A DNA stretch of 64,000 bases, taken from positions 124,001 to 188,000 of the forward strand of contig QAOA01003650.1 in the NCBI GenBank assembly GCA_003255065.1. Direction: 5' to 3'. Positions 11,236 to 26,723 of the stretch are shown here, one piece after another. This stretch comes from Cercis canadensis (lineage: Eukaryota; Streptophyta; Magnoliopsida; Fabales; Fabaceae). The position numbers were made by a program, and so were the translations under genes. The notes under the pieces were generated by a model. That model ran no database searches. It was not told the origin of the DNA and saw only the letters and a list, made by a program, of their open reading frames with translations. Position 1 is the stretch's first letter. Each line of letters starts with the position of its first letter.

Positions 11236-14200
11236 ATGTCAATCCTCAGTAACAATTTTTCACGAAATAACAAACATGTATTATGGATCTTTATGTTGAT
11301 TCTTGGTTTTAATTCACAAAATAACATTTTTCAATGACATGATAATAATTTAGATTCCTCCAATACCTCAAAATTGATTTCTTTTTGGCTGTTTATTCTT
11401 TCTTTTTTTGGACAAAAGTACAGTGTATAAGTCATCTTATAAATGATATGCATCCATATCACGTTGTACATTCATAATCATTTTATGAAATTCAAATCAC
11501 GTTCATTTCATGCATTTTTAACTTCATGTGTGTATATAATTTTCCCTTTATTTCTGCATGTCTATATTTAGCTTCGCAATTCACAAATAATTGGTAGATT
11601 TTGGTGAAAATACATTATTATATTTCACCATATCTATATATACTTATTCTATCATAAACTTTGTATTTTTATATTTTTTCTTACATGATGCTATGGAGGT
11701 TAGACACACTTTCTACTCTTTTAGTATAGATGCTTAAAAACAATAAATGAAGACACATAAATTAAATTTTTTTTTTTTTTTTGGTTTAGATGTGTTCTTA
11801 GGGCATATGTTAAAAAAGCTAAGGTGAGATGCTCACTTATTGAAAATAGTAAAAAGAAGACTTTACAAACATGCTGATATAATATAAGGGAGAATTATTC
11901 ATAAGTTTTAGAACTTGAGAAAAAGACATAGAAGTTTGGTCATCTCATAAATGATAAAAATAGTCTCCAGCACTATTGTGTTAGTTTGTTTATATTTAAA
12001 CATGATAACTATATACTAAAAAAAATAATCACATATCTCATACTAAATAACTTTATATATAAATAAAATAATCACATAATACTGAAGAATATTTTAGTCA
12101 TTTCATGAGATGACTAAACTTCTAGTCCTTTCTCCCAGAATAATTTTTAAAAAATATAATAGTGTTTAAATTTTAAGGACAAATATATCTTTCATGTTGA
12201 GGTAAGTATACCCTTTTCAAAGTTAAATTAAGTATATATCATTTTACTCTCAACAATTAAAAATTTATCATGGAAAGGAATTCTGTTAAGTTGGAGTAAA
12301 ATTCAAGAACCAATAAATAATTCACTGACACAGCTTAAATCTACCAATTGAAGAGATATGAAATTGAACAAAACTTGATAAAAGAAAACACGAAGTGTGA
12401 AAATTAGAAGGCCACAAATGTTACTATTAGCATTTTATCCATTAATAATAGGTAGAAAGGGGAGAGAATTATTCTAACTTTTCAAAACTTAGAAGAAAAG
12501 ACCTTGTAGTGTGAAAAAAGAAAAATTCTAAGCATATGTTTGATCTATCGAGTAAAGGCCAAAATATCTGTGGGTATTATGTAGTTATTCTATTTATATT
12601 TGAACATGATAATCACTTAGTAAATAAAATAATCATATATTTTATACATGATAATCATGTATATAAATAGAATAGTCATATTGAACCAAAGGATATATAT
12701 TTAGATAATTTTACCATAAAGGTGAAGTACTGGATTGGAAATTTTATCCCTTCTGCATTTTAAGGTGTTTTGTTTTAAGGTTTAGAAACTTTGAATAATT
12801 CTTCCAAAGAGAATTTGAAATTTCAATATCAATAGTTAGAAACTATTGCATATTTGATACAAAAGAATGGTAATTCTCCATTGTAGATCAATATATTTGG
12901 AAATTGAGAATGATGATTCCATTTTAGGCTTTATCCTATAGAATGAGCTTTGGGTAGGAAAAAAACAAGCATGGAATGATAATTTCATTCATGGCTCTGA
13001 TTTCACATAAGTGGAAATCAACATTCTCACATTGAGATGTGAAAATGATTTCATACTCCATAGAATGAGATTAATTTTGTTTGCAACCTATCCTCATTAT
13101 ATTTTTTGGTTGGTTACCTAAGAGCGGAATGCACTACAAAAACGACAAGGATTACATGGTGGGTAGAACCCTTAATATCAAATCCCTTAGTTCCTTTGAC
13201 CAAAGGAGATGCCAATAAACCCACATATCATTGGCCTATCCTTGTTAATTTGACAAAATGACCTAAACTACTTTTATTAAATATAATTTATCTTCTCCCA
13301 CAAAACCATCTTTTTACCAAACTAAGAGTTTATAATATTTATGCTTTTAAAATTATATAAAATTTATAGCACATATATAATAATGTATAACAAAATTTAA
13401 CTTTATTGTATTTCTAATTGTTAACGGCTAAAATTGGTTTGAGGTATTAGTTTGGGCCATGTAGTCCCTCGACGCTAGTTTAGGCTGAGAAAGAATAGTG
13501 TGCTTCAATAAAAGGAAAGGCCCATTGGAATAAAGGGGATCCAAAATTGTAAGAAGTCCAATAAGACCACGTTTCCTGCCTATTAAGTGCAACGATATCA
13601 TTTTGGACAAAGCGGAGAAAATGGGTTGAAGAGGGACTTGGTCAGAAATTCAGAACACACACGATGAGGAAGTTGACTGCTATTTAGATTGTCTATCACG
13701 AATCATCCCAAACACTAAGCCTTTTGTTTTTGTTCATTATGTTTAGCAGCCATTTACACTTCTAATCATGCTTTCTTCTTCTTTCCATGCAAAGAATCCA
13801 TTTACCCTAACTTTCCTTGTTGCCGAAGTTTTGTTTTCTTTAGATCCTGTGTCTCTTTAATAGCTTTACTCTATTTCATGTCCTTGTTGTATTGTTCTTG
13901 CTCTTACAACGAGGGACTTTCTATCCTTTTGGTTGGCTTTTTTGTTGCTTTGATATTTGCAACCCAGTTTCCTTGAACCTGTTGTTGTCGGTATGAAGTT
14001 AAATTTTACCACAACACTAATAAAGGGCTTTTATGACTAATTCTGATTACATTCCACATTGATTCTATAAAGCTACTCAACTATAAAATAAAAATGTCAA
14101 GCCATTTCATTCCAGCTCATTCTATTCTCATTCCTATTCCAATTTTTATTTTATGTTTTCTATTTCGTGTGTCAAAATTCATGTCAGTAAATAGTTTCCA

Positions 14201-14966
14201 GGCACATTAAAGCTACTCAGTTGGTCTTAGTCATGGCAATTTCCACACATTTGTTACACAGTTCGTGTTGAGCTCATATGGATTCAGATTTTAATCCGAT
14301 TGACCCATATGACCCGAATTGTAAACGGGTCATGTTGAGGTTGACTTGTGTAACCCGAGAATTAAATAACCATTTTATGACGGAAAAAAAAGAATTCAAA
14401 TGCTGGATTAGTCAATTTGTGTAACTCATTTAATAAAAGAGTTAATTGGGTTATGAAAGAAAAATTACTTGGTTGATAGAAATTCGGTTTATTTGGGTCA
14501 TCCATAAATAAATGATTTACGTTTGATTCACAATCACCACTCATATATATTCTTAATCCGATATTTTAATTTTGAGTTCTGAGATGTTTCTGTTCTTGTT
14601 TTACCAACATTGAAGCTATAAAACTTTGACGATTAACCTACTTTCCCCAAAAGATTTTTTTACTTACAAGGAGAAGGCAAGTCAATTAGTTTATGTAATG
14701 TCATCAGTAATAGATTTTTTTTTTTCTTATGAGATCTGTAATAGATTTTATCACCTAACATAAACATTCAATACTGAAATCCACTCAATGGAGTATATAT
14801 TTATATAAACACATCAGTACGAAAGCATCTTATTTATTTTTTTTCTGCACAAACCTAACGAAAATTCAAAGGTAAATCTATGGACATTGTTCTTATAATA
14901 TACAATCCAAATGCTCACTGTAAAATTAATCCTTTTCACACCCAAAGTGATTTATTTGACATAGTT

Positions 14967-17732
<2,766 letters not shown>

Positions 17733-17825
17733 TTTATTCTTGGCTTGAAACTGTGATTTCTCTTATACACACAAATTTCTTTTCTCTTTTTGCTTTGTCT
17801 GTGCATAAATGGGTGGCTTGAGTTG

Positions 17826-17910
17826 GATATATATACCCAGAGAACTTTCATATTCCAAGTTTAAAATTAAGCAACTTGAAAAAACCATTGAATCCGCTGG
17901 TTTTTGTTTC
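17826..17910 (-). promoter_or_regulatory. ADH-1 core promoter: TATA box and GT motifs
   Basis: On the minus strand a TATATATA run (complement of 17826-17835) lies about 95 bases before the ATG at 17732. About 50-75 bases further upstream (17879-17910) are AAAACC and TGGTTT motifs close together. GT-type TGGTTT/AAACCA motifs belong to the anaerobic response element of plant ADH1 promoters. The match is to the motif only; induction by low oxygen is inferred. Confidence 0.55.
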
Positions 17911-18940
17911 CTTACAAAGCTTGTAACTTTGTGAAAGGTTTCAACCAACGGCGGGTTTCGTCTTGAAAGCTCTGGTTTTCAGGGGTTGACTTTGTAAACA
18001 ATTGGCCAAGTTGCAGGCTGTGTGGACTATCCATTTTCCATCAATCGGGTGGGTCTTACCCTCTTGCAATACCTGGAAAAGAAGAAGGGTTATGAGTCGT
18101 TGACTTTTGAGATAATCATTTGTGGTAGACGTGCTATATTATCCCAAAGAGTTGTTTAGTTGTCTAGTTTATCAGTGAGGTGTTGTTTTCTTTTGTAATT
18201 CATAGTTTTTATTCCGTGTACCGAACTAGTTGTAAGTTTTTCTTAGGAATTGAATTTAGATTTTTTTTTAATATTTTGACTGTAACTATAGATTCGAACA
18301 ACTTCGAGAATTAACTATCTCAATACTATTTAACCATAGATTGTTTGGTAGTTGAATTTAAGATTGAAACCTTAGTTGCCTTAGATGAAATGATATGTGT
18401 GTCTTATAGCACTCTTTTTTGTTATAAAGCTCACATGTTTGATGTAACAAGTTTCATTTTTGCTATCTACACTCTTTTCCTTTCTCTTGTGCATTGCATT
18501 GCACTGATATATATAAAAATGAGATTTCTCTAGTGTGTCCCATGTATATGATGCTTGGGTCTGTTATTGAATCTTTGTGTGTTATATGAACATAATCAAA
18601 GTTAATTATATAGTTAAAAAAATAATGTTTTATAATCAACGTTAAATTTTCTCTTGCAGAATTCTCCATATAAAAAAATTATCTAATTTACTCAAATTTC
18701 ATGTGCATGTCAGTTTATTACCTTTTGTTTGTGTTTTTAAGTTCTTTTAAGCAAATAGATTAATGTGTTTATTGAAAAAAAAAAAGTAAATATTATTTCT
18801 ACTTGTATATTACAAGTAAATTAACACGAAAGAATAGCAACATAAAATTGAGAAAATGTAAGGTGATTCCTATGCTATAATCACAAAAAGAACAAAAAAT
18901 GGGAGGGTAGTGATACTCTCTCATTTAGTTAGGTAGATTT

Positions 18941-19201
18941 TAGTGGGACCACCAAGTGAATTTAGTGTCATTGAAAAAATTTTCAAAAAGTTGAGTCATA
19001 CAATATGTAATAGAACATACAGTTTCTTATAAAATGCAAGAACAACACAATATAGAAAAACATGCCAAATTCTATTTTTGACTTTCTTATATTGTGTCAT
19101 TCTTGCATTTTATAAAGAATTATATGTTTTGTCACATATTATGTGACTCAATTTTTTGATATTTTAACAATGACACTAAATTCAGCCTTTGAATCCCACC
19201 A
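18941..19201. mobile_element. fold-back element about 1.2 kb upstream of ADH-1
   Basis: Two arms of roughly 120 bases mirror each other: GTGGGACCACCAAGTGAATT ... and ... CTAAATTCAGCC with ATCCCACCA. Matching internal blocks are ATAAAATGCAAGAA and TTCTTGCATTTTAT. No ORF. It is present at the same place upstream of ADH-2 and ADH-3, so it predates the triplication. Confidence 0.6.
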
Positions 19202-19216
19202 AAAACCTCCCATTGA

Positions 19217-19321
19217 GGGGTGGCTAGAAAGCACTAAAATATAAACAATGAAACAAATGGATGGGAGGNGGGGTGGTTAGAAAGCACTAAAATATAAACA
19301 ATGAAACAAATGGATGGGAGG
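19217..19321. other. contig join: 52-base repeat either side of an N
   Basis: 19217-19268 and 19270-19321 match over all 52 bases except one, split by N at 19269. Unit 2 has a single copy (about 45173). Confidence 0.8.
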
Positions 19322-21129
19322 ATTTATTTTACTTTAAAATATTTATTAGAAATTGTTGTACTCTCTTTTGAAAATATATTAATGGACTAAATAATATGTA
19401 GTTGAGTGATATTAAGATCATTCTCAGGGTTTGTGAGTTTTGTGTTTAAATTTTGATAGGTCTAAATGGTCCCTTTTGAATAATGGCTTTCCCTTCTCAT
19501 CACAAATGGTTCAATTACGATTCAATGTGTTGCTTTGTATAAAATCTAAGACATCCAAAGCTGCTGACATTACAGGCTGTGAGAATCCCTCCTACCATCA
19601 CCCACTTTAGCCTTTATTCATAAGATGAGATGACTAAACTTCCAGTCCTTTCTACCAGAATAATTTTTGGATATAATTATATGAATTGTTAGCATCATTA
19701 TATACCTAAAGAGAAAGAAGAAAAGGTGAAGCGAACATCATTAGTAAATATTACTTTTAAATACTATTTATAAGTTACATTATGAAGCTACTCATGTAGT
19801 AAATAAGGTGGCAAAACCAGCTTATATTATTAGTGCAAATTACCTATACAATGTGGCTGGCTTCTAATGAAGGATCAAGTTTTTGCCCATCTTATTACTT
19901 GCATGAGGTTAGTAGTCTCTCTTTAGAGAGAAATTCTTAAGTATTTTAAACAAGAAAAGATAAGCCTTAATAATAGACCTACTGTCTACATAACACAAGT
20001 GACTTCTCTTCTATGTGCAAAACTCTTTTTGCCCATTTTTCAATAAAATCTAAACCTATAATTTTTATGATGATTCATTTAGTACTTAACTATTAGAGTA
20101 TTTTTAATGACAAAGATTAAGATATAGAAAGATATTAAATGTCACAAAAGGTTAAATTTTAAGACCAAAATTCTTTTTAAAAAAAAAAGAAAAGAAAAAT
20201 GGTCCTAGTGAAGGGAAATTTTAAGACAATGGGACACTTTCATGTTGAATGCCTAAAAGAACTTGCTATGACTATTTTGGCATCTCTTTAACTTTGAAGG
20301 GCCGTACTACCCTACAGCATGATATATAAAATTGATAGTGGTGTCAAGTAGCCATGTGGTAGAACCCACATATCAAAAGGATGTTTGCACATACATGTGT
20401 AAAAAATTTAAGTCCTACATAAAAAGTTTAATTGGGATTTTAATATGAGTTCAATTAAAATTTATGTAAATTCAATTTCAATCAAATTTAAGTTGATTAC
20501 ATCATTTATGTGATCAGGAATTTGGGTATTATGTAAGAGGACAAAAATTCAAACCTTATTATCGTCATGTAACCGCAAAATTTATGTGTATATATAAAAT
20601 GTAAATTTGCAAGTTTACAAATAATATTACTATGTGGAAAGCACTCTGAAAGTTGTTTTTGCATTTGATGCATGCATGGGTCCCCCCAATCTTCCCAAAT
20701 GATTTTCCATGGTATGGTCTTAATCTGTAGAGCAGGAGAAGTGTTTCTTGCACACCATCAATTTCACACTACACTTACACCTCCTCTCACATGAATTTAT
20801 TTACCATTAAATATCAGTTCTATCCATTTTTTGTTTATATTAAATCAGTTCAAGATAGAGGTATTTGGGAGGTGTTTGCAAGTAACATTTCTAGTGTTAT
20901 TTTCTTTAGAATTATACATATTGTACTGTTTAAATTTAACTATATGATGCCAATGAAAATTAATTTAGTTGATAAGGATTAAAGTACTTTATTTGTAAGA
21001 CCTAAGTTCGAATCACATTGTTAATAGTCTCTATTTGATAAACAATTTGTAAGTATCATTGTAAGTCATTGTTAAAGTTTCATAGCATGTATTGGCACTT
21101 GGAATGGGGCAGCCTCCTCTCATCTTGAA

Positions 21130-21133
<4 letters not shown>

Positions 21134-21176
<43 letters not shown>

Positions 21177-21177
21177 N
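21134..21177. repeat. (TA)n microsatellite ending at a single N
   Basis: About 21 TA units followed directly by an N (21177), so the true length is unknown and the right flank may be a different contig. Confidence 0.85.
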
Positions 21178-21580
21178 TGATTTTTGATAGAGTTTAACTC
21201 ATGTAAGGATATAAGTTGGATAAGGGTTTTACGTGTTTCATGATAAGATAGAGTTGTAGTGGTAGTCAATTTTTACCTCTTGTACATTGTATATTATATA
21301 TACTTACATCAGTAAAGAATAATACACGTTTTTCCCAATATCTTTAACTGCGATTTTCTAACCAGTACACTCAGTGCAAATACTATGTTTCTAATATGAT
21401 AATGGTTTCAAATTATGGTTGGAGGTGGCAAAGATCTCCCTGGACAATGTATCTTTTTCCAGTGCCAATATATATTGTGGTGGAAGAGGGTATCAGAATT
21501 GAACTTTGTCCCAGTTGCAGTTCCCAACAGGTGCATTTACTCAACATTTTTCAACAATTATTCTAATATTTTTTGTAAAT

Positions 21581-24500
21581 TTGGAGTAAGTTTTTCTCTT
21601 CATCACACTGCAGATTAGATTTGGCAGCTGCCAACTTCCCATATATAATAAAGGGCCAAAACCATCAATTCGAAAAGTCACATTTATGCTCAAATTCCAA
21701 TTATAATCAAATTCCTTCTATTAGTACTTTTGTCGGACAACTCACAAGTCCACATTACCAAACATTGAAAGTGTTTAAATTCAGAATATTTGGTAAATTC
21801 TCAGATTCCTGTTGAGGAAGACATAATTATTGACATAAAGTAATATCAACCACCACTTTGTTGAATGACATATATTAATCCCACTGACCAACGAGTCTTT
21901 TTTTTTTTTGTTATATTAATATGGGTAAAATACATTTTTTATCATTAAATTATTTTTTAAATGTTACTTTAATGCTTGAATAATCACATTATCAATCAAA
22001 TTAGTCATTGATAGTACAAAAAATAATCATTTAAATTATTTATTTGACGGGCACAATAATTATTCAAAGATTAAAATGACTCAAAAAATAAATTAACGAT
22101 TAAAGTGACATTTGGTAAATAATTTAGAGACGAAAAATTTATTTAACTCTATTAATTTATATGGGGAAAATATATCATATACCGCCCTTTGAGTTTAAAC
22201 TCACAAGCTCCATCTACTTTGACTTTAAACTCATTAATCTTTTTTTGGAAATGAAACAGAGAGAAAAAGAATGAAAATAAGAAAATTAAAAAAAAAAATT
22301 GTCTCTTATTCAGATGACTTATTGAGAGAGGATCAAAACACACCTTCACAATTTCATTTTTCTTAAATTCAATTTTGGTTAGAAATAAGCACAATTTTTC
22401 ACAAGGTGCTATAAGCTTATCAACTAATATTTGATTCATGGAGCTAAGACTTCAGAGAATTTTTTTCAAGTTAATATATGTGAGGTCCCCCTTTAAAATC
22501 ATTACACGAGAGGCTTAATTTCATTGTGAAAGCTAACTCAAGAACACTCGATTCCCTAACCGTTGAAGAAAAAAAAGTCTCTACCATCAAATTACCTTGA
22601 TTTCTAAAATTAATAGAGATAACATTACACTCACAAGATATTGGTGTAATTCATTAATTTTTGCAATTCATGATCTTCTAGAGACTCACATTCTAAGTAC
22701 GGGTTTTGGTTACACAAGATGAGATTGCCTAGGATTCTGTAGGTGGAGATCAGAGCCCCACGCATGTGTGTAATTGTAAACAATAAATAGAAAGCAATGA
22801 CCACTTGATGAATAAATAGCTGTACCTGCAACAAGTACGAGATTTTTTAAGATGGGAATGAAAGCAAAAAAGAAGACAAAAGAAATAGTTGTATAAAAGC
22901 ATTGGAATAATAAGAAGCTGGCTTGGTAGGTAGTAGTTCAGAAAGAGAATCAATCTTCCTTCAAAGGAATGTAACTAAAATTGGGAGATTGGTGGGTCTA
23001 AATGGTCCCTTTTGAATAATGGGCTTCCCTTCTCATCATAAATGGTTCAATTACAATTCAATTGGATAAAGTCTAAGTCATGCAAAGCTGCTGACATTAC
23101 AGGCTGTGAGAATCCCTCCTACCATCTCCCACTTTCCTGCTCAGTGCCAGCTATGAAAACAATCCAATTCATAACAATAATAAGGTATAGGGCATGGGGC
23201 TTCTAAAATGGGTTTTTGTGGTCACATTTCATAGTCCACCGACAAGGCAATCCAAAACAGTGATTCAGAAACTATTTAATTAAGAGAAAGACAAGACTTG
23301 GGTTTACATTTTATATTTGCCAATAAACAAAGCAGGTTTCTGAGTATTTCATCTACGGATCCTGTGATGGAACAAATGAGCTATTGCTCTTCTGGTGGAC
23401 CACTGAAATAGTGGTTATTGGGTAGGGACTCAGTGGTCAATAGTCAGCATTGATGGCTGTGGATTGAAGGTAATTGGATAGACCAAGGTCCATGGTGTTT
23501 AAGAAATAGAAGAATTAAATGCATGCACATAGAGAGAAGTCAACAACATATTGTTGTCTTGTGTGTTTATATTAATTAATTGTCCGAAGTTTAAACATGT
23601 CATATCAATTAAGGGGAAGTGTTTGTTTTATATGGACGTGGTGGTTCATTGTACAGTACTTAAACATAAATGGTTAAGCACTTAAAAGTTAAAGCCACTT
23701 AGGGGCTTGTAATCTTAGAAAGAGGGGAAACTTTGGATTTTGGAAATTTAAGAAAGCACGTATTTGGCTTTTCATAGTGGAGTATGAACACCCAAAGGCC
23801 TCTCTTACATTAAGAAAGTTTATTGGGACACATCCGTGTCATGGGAGTACTTCTGGTGCTTAAAAATTAAGAGCGAGAAGAAGTTACTCTATTTCAAGGT
23901 CTGGACATAGAAATACTTAATCTAATACTTTCACCATTTCTTATGAGTTTAGAAAGTTACACTTGTTAATACTTTTCATTTTCTCATAGATATATTCATG
24001 GTAGAATCTATTTCTAGAACTCTATAATACCTACTTGAATTGGTATTTTAAATTTACTTTGCATCATTTGCTATGTAACAAGCATAGTGTAACAAAGATT
24101 TTTCATGTCATTAGCAGGCTGTGTGAATCAATGATACGGTTTGCTGAATAGTATATCTAAAATTACTTTTTCTTTCAAAATCACATTTTCTTTGATTCCC
24201 TTAAAAAAATCTTATTTCTTATTAATCTTCCTGACTTACTCATTCGCTCAACTGGCTGGTGGGTAGCACTATATCCAAAAATAGAAATTGTAGAATAACA
24301 ATGACCTTAAATTTAAATTAGTTACTTGAAGAATTGGGACAAGTTGCATTACATGTTCTTCCATGTCACCATGATGCCCAGCACTTCTAATTGTATGATG
24401 ACCAATCACGATCTTCCATGTTGCACTTGATTGCCTTAGTGCCAAATCCAAGTCCTATGAGAAGCAGTTGTTTAGGTTACTATTTCTAGAAAATTATTAA

Positions 24501-25117
24501 ATCATAATTTCATTTGACTAAATATAATTATTTTTAATTTAGAAGAGTTTATTCATGTTGTTTAAATAATATCATCTGATCATGAGAAGTTTGGAAACGT
24601 GCATCAAAACTATAAGAAAACTCCTCATCTTTCACTGGCATTAACATTGGTAAGAAATGCACATTGATTATTGACTAGAGATGCTTAAATTTCAGTCCTT
24701 AGGTAGATGCATGCAATCATTTTGATTTAAGAACAATGAATCATTTTCCAATTGCATATGTATCATGTGGAATATCTTTCAGCTGAGGTATTTTCCTCTC
24801 AATTACAGAGGTAGAAGAGAAGCGGCTACATTGTGGTAGCAAAACTGATATGGGATGGCAGTGATTTATGTTTTTAAAGTTAGGGTCAGGAACTTAGGAG
24901 GAGGTATGTTAGGCTAAGAATGATTGGCAAGCAAGGGAAAAAGGGCTAAAATGGTGGGTTTTAGGGTTCTACAATACCTGAGAATTCCTATATTGAAAGA
25001 ATAAATTATAAATTGAACAAGAAAAATATATAGAAGAATAAATTCTACTCAGAATGCTTAGTTTTCTTTTCTTTGTTCATGTGTTCACTAAATGCCTGGC
25101 ATTGAATCTTATTTTGA
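21581..25117. other. spacer of unit 2, left part
   Basis: Matches unit 1 spacer 53-1556, then jumps at about 23128-23133 directly to the equivalent of 4715-7043. The 1557-4710 part of unit 1 is thus absent. No gene seen. Confidence 0.6.
21923..22149. mobile_element. MITE copy in unit 2, same insertion as 366-593
   Basis: Same position within the repeated unit and same mirrored ends as the element at 366-593, more diverged inside. Confidence 0.6.
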
Positions 25118-26117
25118 TTGAAGCCTTTGAATAATGACCAACTATGTATAGTGCTGGTAACAATGATGATCAGGTTTAAGACAAATTGTCTCAACTCATC
25201 CCTAACCCCTCTGGCATTCCTGCAGGTTCAGATTATTTTGCTTATATTTGCTGGAGTATTTGGCAACACAGGAATAAATGGGTTTTTGAGAATCAGCCCT
25301 TTGTAGCTTTCCAAATTTTCCCTTTGCTTTAGGAAGAGCCTATGAGTTTTCCTTCCTTAGCGGAAAAAATTATTTAGATCATCATAGATTTGAAACCCAT
25401 ATTCAGTGGCAACCCCCATCTCTTGATTGTTTTAAACTGAATACAGATGGTTCAGCTCTTGGGAACCCAGGTTTACTAGGCGCAGGGGGTATTATTATAA
25501 ACCACAGAAGAGAGTGGGTGTCTGGCTCCTCCAAGAAAGTAGGGTTTGGATCACCAAACCTTGCTGAACTTTGGGCAGTGTTGGAAGGCGTTAGTTTAGC
25601 AATCCAGTTGGGAATCACAAAGCTCTACATTGAAGTTGATTCTAAATTTGTTATTAATATAATTTTGAAGGATATACACAATGCTAACCATCATTTTAAC
25701 CCACTGGTTGAACAGTGCAGGGCACTATTACAGGGGATTCCCCTTTTTAGTTTGAAACATGTGTTCAGAGTAGAGCTGTCAAACGGGCCCGCCCCGCCCC
25801 GCCTCAACCCGCCACCTAAACGGGGCGGGGCGGGCTGAGAAAACCTGAACCCAACCCAACCCATTGTGGGTTGTGGGTTAGGCGGGCCAGCCCGCCAAAA
25901 AAAAAAACACAGCAAATTAATTACTAATAACAATTTAAATCAATGTTAAACACCAAATCAATGATAAAAAATTTTTCATCACGTAATTCAAATTATTTAA
26001 GAGGACCAAAATTAATTAAATAGTCTAACAAAGTAATAAACAATCATTAAAAAATAAGTCCAAGAAGATTAATACCAACATGACAACATAATTTTTATAA
26101 TAAAGATTAGAAATTAN

Positions 26118-26184
<67 letters not shown>

Positions 26185-26387
26185 CTGGCGGGCCAGCCCG
26201 CCCCGCCACCAACCCACAACCCAAACGGGGCGGGTTCAAAAACCCGCTTCCAAACGGGCCAGCAAAACCTTAACCCAACCCAACCTTTTTGCATGGCGGG
26301 GCGGGCCAACCCAACGGGCCCAACCCATTTTGACACCTCTAGTTCAGAGAAGCAAACGGCTGTGCAGATGCTATGGAGTTGGATTTT
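25118..26387 (+). pseudogene. LINE-type RNase H domain fragment, copy 2, split by a hAT MITE
   Basis: Same domain as at 7044, with NTDGSALGNPG, AELWAVLEGVS and LYIEVDSK in order. One base missing in the CCCCTCTGGC stretch (about 25208) shifts the early frame. A 571-base MITE (25771-26341) then interrupts the region just before REAN..ADAM, which resumes at 26342. It lacks the solo LTR that follows copy 1. Confidence 0.75.
25771..26341. mobile_element. non-autonomous hAT-type element (MITE)
   Basis: Ends are TAGAGCTGTCAAACGGG and, at the other end, the inverted form of TAGAGGTGTCAAAATGGG. Both match the TAGRGNTGTCAAA terminal repeats of plant hAT elements. It is flanked by a perfect 8-base target duplication GTTCAGAG (25763-25770 and 26342-26349); the empty site is visible in RNase H copies 1 and 3. 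The inside is GC-rich subterminal repeats around an AT-rich core with a long poly-A that contains a single N at 26117. No transposase is present. Confidence 0.9.
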
Positions 26388-26597
26388 TATTTTATTTTTG
26401 GTGGGGGAGCAGAGGTATATTCATGTTGAATAGTGATCTTTTTATAAAATTTTTATACATAATTTTTAATTTATATACTTACAAAACTTGAATTTAAGTT
26501 TACTTAGCATTCATTCTTTAACTCACATAATTTTTGGTTTTGGCGGATCAAATATTTCTGCACTAAATGTTAAGTAATTATTTACTTGCCAATCATT

Positions 26598-26723
26598 TTT
26601 TTTTTTTGCCAATAAATAAATAGAGATTACAATTACAATTAAGGGGATTCGAATTGGGAAAAGGGATGACGAAACTAGTTTATGACTGGGAGTATGCTTC
26701 ACTGAGCTAGAGCTCTTCTTCTT
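26598..26723 (-). mobile_element. tRNA-derived SINE, copy in unit 2 (first block)
   Basis: Same insertion as at 9305, flanked by ACTTGCCAATCATT (26584-26597) and ACTTGTCAATCATT (26724-26737). The B box AATTCGAATCCCC is intact here and the A box reads TAGCTCAGTGAAG, which is what identifies the family as tRNA-derived. Confidence 0.75.

Larger units (their letters stand above)
9108..14966. other. spacer of unit 1, right part
   Basis: 9108-13320 is shared with both blocks of unit 2 (26395-30000 and 31214-35445); 13330-14207 matches 35500-36375. At 14207/14208 the sequence passes straight from that block to the sequence just upstream of the cyclin ATG (40042 onward), so the whole cyclin gene is missing. 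14208-14966 is the 3' flank of ADH-1. No gene seen apart from the elements listed. Confidence 0.65.
17911..21580. other. ADH-1 upstream region and junction to unit 2
   Basis: 17911-19455 is ADH upstream sequence shared by all three copies. 19456-19618 repeats spacer of 1410-1556, and 19620-19670 resembles 12105-12160. 19680-21410 is mostly unique; a stretch at 20755-20885 resembles 36640-36760. A TTCGAATC at about 21009 may be a very worn SINE B box. No gene seen. Confidence 0.55.

Noticed and set aside
13960-14360. Possible tRNA gene because of CGGGTCATG / GACCCATATGACC repeats
   Set aside because: Only short inverted pieces; no cloverleaf, and no A and B boxes at tRNA spacing.
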